Positions 59,773-64,000 of a DNA stretch of 64,000 nucleotides are shown here, in pieces. Location: assembly GCA_006218045.1 (NCBI GenBank), contig VBWB01000004.1, positions 203,770-267,769 of the forward strand. The letters are read 5' to 3'. Source of the stretch: Stygiobacter sp. (GTDB lineage: Bacteria > Pseudomonadota > Alphaproteobacteria > Rhodospirillales > Magnetospirillaceae). Within the stretch, counting starts at the first letter, position 1. Each line of letters starts with the position of its first letter. The notes under the pieces were generated by a model that had not been told where the DNA came from, made no database searches, and saw only the letters and a program-made list of their open reading frames with translations. Position numbers and translations under genes: made by a program.

Positions 59773-60437
59773 GCCGACCGCACGCCATTTTGTTCGACTG
59801 GGACAACACCTTGGTGGATTCGTGGGAGTGCATCCAAGCCGCCTATAATGGCACTTTCCGCCATTTCGGCATGGGTGAATGGAGCCGCGAGGAAGTCGAG
59901 CGCAACGTCGCCAAATCGCTGAAAGATTCCTTCCCCGACATGTTCGGTGAAAACTGGATCGAGGCTCGTGAGGTGTTCACCCGGACCTTCGCCGCCATCC
60001 ATCTGGACTTTCTGCGCCCGCTGCCCGGTATCGAGGACATGCTGCGGCGCCTGCACGAAGAGGGCTTCTATCTGGCGGTGGTATCCAACAAGCGCGGCAC
60101 GTTCCTGCGCACCGAGGCCCGGGCCCTGGGCTGGGATATGTGGTTCGGCGCCCTTGTCGGCGCCAGCGACGCCGCCGCCGACAAGCCAGCGGTGGACCCG
60201 GTGACCATGGCCCTGGCGCCCAAGAATCTTCAACCCCAGATGCAAGTCTGGTTTGTCGGCGATTCGCCTATCGATATGCATTGCGCCATCAATTCCGGTT
60301 GTACCCCGGCATTGTTGCGGGCGGAACCCGCCCGCCCGGGTGAGTTCGATGCCCACCCCCCGGCTTATTACTTTCCCAGCCCTCAATCTCTTCTCAGCCG
60401 ATTGGACGAACTATCGGTTCCCAATCCGGCGATTTGA
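59769..60437 (+). CDS. HAD-family phosphatase (phosphoglycolate-phosphatase-like)
   Basis: A 222-residue haloacid-dehalogenase-fold hydrolase. AILFDWDNTLVDSWECIQ is motif I, LAVVSNKRGTFLRTEA motif II/III and VWFVGDSPIDMHCAIN motif IV. The Trp in DWDN instead of DLDG is a variant seen in this gene between dat and hfq. Substrate unknown; a small phosphorylated metabolite is likely. Confidence 0.9.
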   Translation: MSRPHAILFDWDNTLVDSWECIQAAYNGTFRHFGMGEWSREEVERNVAKSLKDSFPDMFGENWIEAREVFTRTFAAIHLDFLRPLPGIEDMLRRLHEEGFYLAVVSNKRGTFLRTEARALGWDMWFGALVGASDAAADKPAVDPVTMALAPKNLQPQMQVWFVGDSPIDMHCAINSGCTPALLRAEPARPGEFDAHPPAYYFPSPQSLLSRLDELSVPNPAI

Positions 60438-60459
60438 TGATAACCAAGGGAATCTAGGG

Positions 60460-60477
60460 AGGTCTTCTCGAAGACCT
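60460..60477. promoter_or_regulatory. Palindrome upstream of hfq
   Basis: AGGTCTTC (60460-60467) and GAAGACCT (60470-60477) pair around 2 nt, in the 80-nt gap between the HAD gene and hfq. It could be a short hairpin ending the upstream transcript or an operator; there is no U-tract. Confidence 0.35.
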
Positions 60478-60517
60478 ACGAAGAACAATCTCGGGCAATA
60501 AGAACGGAACATCAACC

Positions 60518-60772
60518 ATGTCCGCCGAAAAGTCGCAGAACGTGCAGGATGTGTTTCTCAATCACATCCGTAAGCAAAAGACTCCGGTTACCATCTTTTT
60601 GGTTAACGGTGTCAAGTTACAAGGTATCGTCACCTGGTTCGATAATTTCTCGGTGCTGCTGCGTCGGGATGGGCACACCCAATTGGTGTATAAACACGCC
60701 ATTTCGACGGTGATGCCGTCTGCCCCCATTCAGTTGTTCGAGCCACCCATCAAGGACGGCGGCGAAGAATAA
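60518..60772 (+). CDS. hfq: RNA chaperone Hfq
   Basis: An 84-residue Sm-like protein: [42 protein letters not shown] (Sm1) and [13 protein letters not shown] (Sm2, with the YKHA RNA-binding motif). It forms a hexameric ring that binds sRNAs and mRNAs. It lies directly before hflX with no intergenic base. Confidence 0.98.
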   Translation: MSAEKSQNVQDVFLNHIRKQKTPVTIFLVNGVKLQGIVTWFDNFSVLLRRDGHTQLVYKHAISTVMPSAPIQLFEPPIKDGGEE

Positions 60773-62086
60773 GTGTCTGAAAGCACGAACGAAGGCATTG
60801 CCTCTCGTCAGCGGGCCATGGTCGTCCATCCGGCCATCAAGGTGGCCATTGGCGGTTTGCGCGACCCGCAATCCCGTTTGGATGAAGCCGTTGGCCTGAC
60901 CCAGGCCATTGATCTTGACGTGGTGGCCGCCGAATTGGTTCCGGTATCCAAGCGGCGGCCCGCCACCTTGATCGGCAAGGGGGCGGTCGAGCGTCTGGCC
61001 ATCGTGGTCAAGGACCAGGATATCCAGGTGGCTATCGTCGACGGCCACCTGTCGCCGGTCCAGCAACGTAATCTGGAAAAGGAATGGGCGTGCAAGGTCA
61101 TCGACCGCACCGGCCTGATCCTGGAGATTTTCGGCGCCCGCGCCCGCACCCGTGAAGGCTCGTTGCAGGTGGAACTGGCCGCCTTGTCCTATCAGCGCTC
61201 GCGGCTGGTGCGGTCATGGACCCACCTGGAACGCCAGCGCGGCGGCTTCGGCTTTTTGGGCGGTCCCGGTGAAACCCAGATCGAGGCCGACCGCCGCATG
61301 ATCGGCGACCGCATCGTCAAGCTGAAGCGGGAATTGGAAGAGGTCAAGCGCACGCGCGAGTTGCACCGCTCGGCGCGGCGCCGGGTGCCTTATCCCATCG
61401 TCGCCCTGGTCGGCTACACCAATGCCGGCAAATCGACGCTGTTTAACCGCCTGACCCGGTCCGAGGTTCTGGCCAAGGACATGCTGTTCGCCACCTTGGA
61501 TCCGACCATGCGCGGTCTGAAACTGCCGTCAGGCCGGCAGATCATCCTGTCGGATACGGTGGGTTTCATTTCGGACCTGCCGCATGAACTGGTCGCCGCC
61601 TTTCGCGCCACCTTGGAAGAGGTGCTGGAAGCCGACGTGGTCGTGCATGTGCGCGACATGGCCCATCCCGATGCCGAGGCCCAGGCCTCCGACGTGGAAC
61701 TGGTGCTGAAGGAACTGGGCCTGGGCGATATGGTCGACCGCGGTCTGGTCGAGGCCTTGAACAAGATCGATCTGCTGCCGGAAGGCGCGCGGGAAGGGGT
61801 GGTCAATCAGGCGGCGCGCAAGCCGACGGCCTTGCCCATTTCCGCCCTCACCGGGGCGGGGGTGGATGCCTTTTTGGCCTGTATCGATGAAAAGCTGTCG
61901 GAAAACCGCCTGATCATCGATGTCAGCTTCGCTCTCGGCGACGGCGCCGCCATTGCCTGGATGTACCGCAATGGCGAAGTGCTGGAACGCAGCGACGACG
62001 AGACGCAAACCCATTTGAAAGTTCGTCTCGACCCGGCCAATATCCAGAGATATCAACAGATGCTCGCCAACGGGGGAATCGAGTGA
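60773..62086 (+). CDS. hflX: GTPase HflX
   Basis: A 437-residue GTPase that binds the 50S subunit and rescues ribosomes. An N-terminal HflX domain (LIGKGAVERLA, VDGHLSPVQQRNLEKEW, RTGLILEIFGARA) leads to GGPGETQIE and the G domain: GYTNAGKST (P-loop), DTVGFISDLPHELV (switch II), NKIDLL. GTG start immediately after hfq. Confidence 0.96.
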   Translation: MSESTNEGIASRQRAMVVHPAIKVAIGGLRDPQSRLDEAVGLTQAIDLDVVAAELVPVSKRRPATLIGKGAVERLAIVVKDQDIQVAIVDGHLSPVQQRNLEKEWACKVIDRTGLILEIFGARARTREGSLQVELAALSYQRSRLVRSWTHLERQRGGFGFLGGPGETQIEADRRMIGDRIVKLKRELEEVKRTRELHRSARRRVPYPIVALVGYTNAGKSTLFNRLTRSEVLAKDMLFATLDPTMRGLKLPSGRQIILSDTVGFISDLPHELVAAFRATLEEVLEADVVVHVRDMAHPDAEAQASDVELVLKELGLGDMVDRGLVEALNKIDLLPEGAREGVVNQAARKPTALPISALTGAGVDAFLACIDEKLSENRLIIDVSFALGDGAAIAWMYRNGEVLERSDDETQTHLKVRLDPANIQRYQQMLANGGIE

Positions 62087-62847
62087 AGGTTGATGTGGCC
62101 AAGGTTGCCGGTCTGATCCGTCAGGCGGCGGAAGCGGAGATTCTGCCGCGCTTCAAGAAGCTGAGCCGCGATCAGATTCGCGAGAAAAAGCCCAACCAAC
62201 TGGTCACTGACGCCGATATCATGGCCGAGCGGCTGCTGACCCGGCTGCTGACCGACCTCATCCCCGGCGCGGTGGTGGGCGAAGAGGCGGTAGATGGCAA
62301 TCCGGCCCTGCTCGACGCCCTCAATCACCCCGGCGTGGTCTGGGTCATCGACCCGGTGGACGGCACCGGCAATTTCGCCAACAACAACCCGCGCTTCGCC
62401 GTCATCGTTGCCCTGGTGGTCGATGGGGTCACCATGGCCGGCTGGATTCACGACCCCATCCCCAACCGTACGGTGACCGCCGAAATCGGGCAGGGGGCCT
62501 GGCGCGACGGCACCCGGCTGAAAGTGGCGGCGGAAGTGCCGCTGCCGCGGATGACCGGATCGGTGAAAAAGCGCGGCAAAGTCGCCGATTGCGTCCTGCA
62601 CGTCGCCCGGCGCGGCAGTGCCGCCCATGATTATCTCGATCTGGCCACCGGACGGCAGCATTTCGCCCATTTCCGCCGCCTGATGCCGTGGGATCACGCG
62701 GCTGGAGTGCTGATCCATACCGAAGCCGGCGGCCATGCCGCCATGCTGGGCGGCGAGGCTTATACCCCGGTGCTGCATGCCGATGGGCAATTGCTGCTGA
62801 CCCCGGGTCCGGAAAGCTGGCGGCAACTGGCACCGTTGGTGGATTAA
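62083..62847 (+). CDS. Inositol-monophosphatase-family protein
   Basis: A 254-residue FIG-superfamily Mg-dependent phosphatase. Motifs: VVGEEAVDG, WVIDPVDGTGNFANN, and late WDHAAGVLIHTEAGGHAAMLGG. All metal ligands seem present. It could act on inositol-1-phosphate, 3'-phosphoadenosine phosphate or another substrate. It overlaps hflX by 4 nt and converges with the SDR gene on a shared TTAA. Confidence 0.9.
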   Translation: MKVDVAKVAGLIRQAAEAEILPRFKKLSRDQIREKKPNQLVTDADIMAERLLTRLLTDLIPGAVVGEEAVDGNPALLDALNHPGVVWVIDPVDGTGNFANNNPRFAVIVALVVDGVTMAGWIHDPIPNRTVTAEIGQGAWRDGTRLKVAAEVPLPRMTGSVKKRGKVADCVLHVARRGSAAHDYLDLATGRQHFAHFRRLMPWDHAAGVLIHTEAGGHAAMLGGEAYTPVLHADGQLLLTPGPESWRQLAPLVD

Positions 62848-63608
62848 CCGCGAAACACCGTCAATCCGGCGGGCGCCTGTGACACCGGCATCAACTCGAT
62901 GCGGTTGATATTGACGTGATCTGGCAGGGACGTCGCCCAAATAACTGATTCTGCAATATCTTCCGATGTCAGCGGTGTGGTGCCGTCATAGACCTTGGCC
63001 GCTGCCTCGGCATCCCCCTTGAAGCGCACCAGCGAGAATTCGGACCCAGCGCACAGGCCGGGTTCGATGTTGGTCACCCGCACCTTGGTCTTGACCAGAT
63101 CGACGATCAGATTGAGCGAGAACTGGCTCACCGCCGCCTTGGAAGCGCCATAGGCATTGCCGCCGGGATAGGGATAGGTGCCGGCGATGGAGGATATATT
63201 CACCACATGGCCGTGATTGCGCTCGACCATGCCGGGCAGGACCGCGCGGGTGACATACATCAGCCCTTTGACATTGGTGTCCATCATCGCCTCCCAATCG
63301 TCCAGATCGGTCCGATGCGCCGGTTCCAGCCCCAGGGCCAGTCCAGCATTGTTGACCAATACGTCGATGGCGGTGAAATCGGCGGGCAGGCCAGCGACGG
63401 CATCCGCCACCGCTTGGCGCTGGCGCACATCCAGTTCCATCAAATGGCAGGGAACCTTCAACTCTGCCTGCAATTGGCGCAGTCGGTCGGCCCGGCGCCC
63501 GCACAGGATCAGCCGTGCCCCCAAGGCCGCATAGGCGCGGGCGATGGCGGTGCCGAAACCGGCGGTGGCGCCGGTGACAAAGACGATGCGGTCGGTCCAA
63601 TCGGCCAT
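62844..63608 (-). CDS. Short-chain dehydrogenase (YdfG-like)
   Basis: A 254-residue classical SDR: cofactor motif TGATAGFGTAIARA, Arg pair CGRRADRL suggesting NADP, NNAGLALG, catalytic Ser in NISSIAGTYPYPGG, YGASKAAV (YxxxK) and a late VIWATSLPDHVNINRIELMPV. The pattern is that of YdfG, acting on 3-hydroxy acids such as serine or malonic semialdehyde. ATG 63608 is used. Its stop overlaps the inositol phosphatase stop in the palindromic TTAA (62844-62847). Confidence 0.92.
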   Translation of the reverse strand: MADWTDRIVFVTGATAGFGTAIARAYAALGARLILCGRRADRLRQLQAELKVPCHLMELDVRQRQAVADAVAGLPADFTAIDVLVNNAGLALGLEPAHRTDLDDWEAMMDTNVKGLMYVTRAVLPGMVERNHGHVVNISSIAGTYPYPGGNAYGASKAAVSQFSLNLIVDLVKTKVRVTNIEPGLCAGSEFSLVRFKGDAEAAAKVYDGTTPLTSEDIAESVIWATSLPDHVNINRIELMPVSQAPAGLTVFRG

Positions 63609-63619
63609 GGCGCAATCCT

Positions 63620-64000
63620 TCAAAGCGGGCGGTTGGGGTCGGGGTCGCGCAACATCACCAGGGTGGGAGTAGCCGACAGCGCGTTTTCGATTTTCCAGAT
63701 ATAGACTTTGTACTGGCCATAGGGACGCACTTCGGTGGCATTGTGCCGCAACACATTGGCGTCGGTAGTGATACGGAATTCGCCCTCCATGCCGATGCCC
63801 AACTCGGCCATACGCTGGGCGTCGCCGGTCTTGACCCCGTTGGCGTCGATGATGATGGAGCCGTCTTCATTGGATTTCATGGACAGCAAGCGGGCATCGC
63901 GGCGCAGGAACGAACTGAGCTGGACCTTACCCAGGCGGCCTTGGCGTTCATACTTGACGCGAAAACGGCCCTTGCCGATGCGCTGAAGATCCTTGATGGC
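63620..64000 (-). CDS. Protein of unknown function, 5' end outside window
   Basis: The frame is open to the last base and encodes the C-terminal ~126 residues of a longer protein: IKDLQRIGKGRFRVKYERQG, LSSFLRRDARLLS, then MEGEFRITTDANVLRHNATEVRPYGQYKVYIWKI and RDPDPNRPL. It is basic and beta-rich, without membrane helices. An internal TTG at 63889 is not likely to be the true start. The gene ends 11 nt before the SDR start region, so the two could be co-transcribed. Confidence 0.6.
   Translation of the reverse strand, partial: AIKDLQRIGKGRFRVKYERQGRLGKVQLSSFLRRDARLLSMKSNEDGSIIIDANGVKTGDAQRMAELGIGMEGEFRITTDANVLRHNATEVRPYGQYKVYIWKIENALSATPTLVMLRDPDPNRPL

Noticed and set aside
1-64000. CRISPR array, rRNA operon, insertion sequence or riboswitch
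   Set aside because: No regularly spaced direct repeats, rRNA-like stretches, transposase-like proteins or recognisable riboswitch cores were seen on either strand.

Overview
The window is GC-rich, densely packed bacterial DNA whose core genes point to an alphaproteobacterium of the Rhodospirillales, probably Magnetospirillum-like. The evidence is gene content and order: dusB-ntrB-ntrC-ntrY-ntrX-trkA-aminotransferase-HAD-hfq-hflX, an ispD-ispF fusion, rpmF-plsX-fabH-ihfA-merR, a membrane H+-pyrophosphatase and a ubiquinol-cytochrome c chaperone. The genus is inferred from memory of such gene orders, not from a search.

Layout. 1-6353 is core: the 3' end of hppA with an abnormal C-terminus, bamE, the lipid synthesis block (yceD-like gene, rpmF, plsX, fabH), ihfA, a MerR regulator and tRNA-Pro(GGG) with its own promoter and terminator. 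6544-20387 is accessory. It starts with surface polysaccharide genes (ExoY-like sugar transferase, Wzy/O-antigen-ligase-like protein, lipoprotein hydrolase) and an autotransporter-type barrel. It continues with a minus-strand cluster of two GT4 and one GT2 glycosyltransferases, three paralogous ATP-grasp ligases, a family-5 nucleotidyltransferase, an HPr-kinase-like protein, a PqqD-like protein and a 60-residue peptide with a twin-arginine-like leader. This looks like an undescribed peptide-modification pathway.

20516-46261 is one minus-strand operon encoding an extracellular contractile injection system (eCIS; Afp/PVC type). In transcription order it holds four uncharacterised beta-rich proteins, the Pvc16-type cap protein, a carboxypeptidase-regulatory-like protein, sheath, tube 1, a tail assembly chaperone, tube 2, a Pro/Arg-rich protein, LysM protein, split spike (gpD, gpV), PAAR tip, gp25, a coiled-coil protein, two baseplate J/gp6-like proteins, a tail P2-I protein, two proteins with related N-termini (one a 1135-residue fibre), an Asp/Asn beta-hydroxylase, the AAA+ ATPase and three putative cargo proteins. 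The cargo set is an unknown protein, a DNA/RNA nuclease and a small HExxH (DUF4157) protein. Two results stand out. The assembly chaperone carries a lambda G-T-like programmed -1 frameshift site, a GGGAAAG heptamer with an upstream Shine-Dalgarno-like stimulator, that fuses it to a conserved start-less downstream frame. The three cargo proteins share an N-terminal motif, [FY]-[RH]-Y-A-x-S-P-[LM], a candidate loading signal.

46588-64000 returns to core: a glycosyltransferase, cutA, ispDF, a CcsA-type cytochrome assembly protein (probably leaderless), dusB, the two nitrogen two-component systems, trkA, a D-amino-acid-transaminase-like enzyme, a HAD phosphatase, hfq, hflX, an inositol-monophosphatase-family protein, an SDR oxidoreductase and a gene cut by the window end. 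No integrase, transposase, CRISPR array or rRNA was seen.
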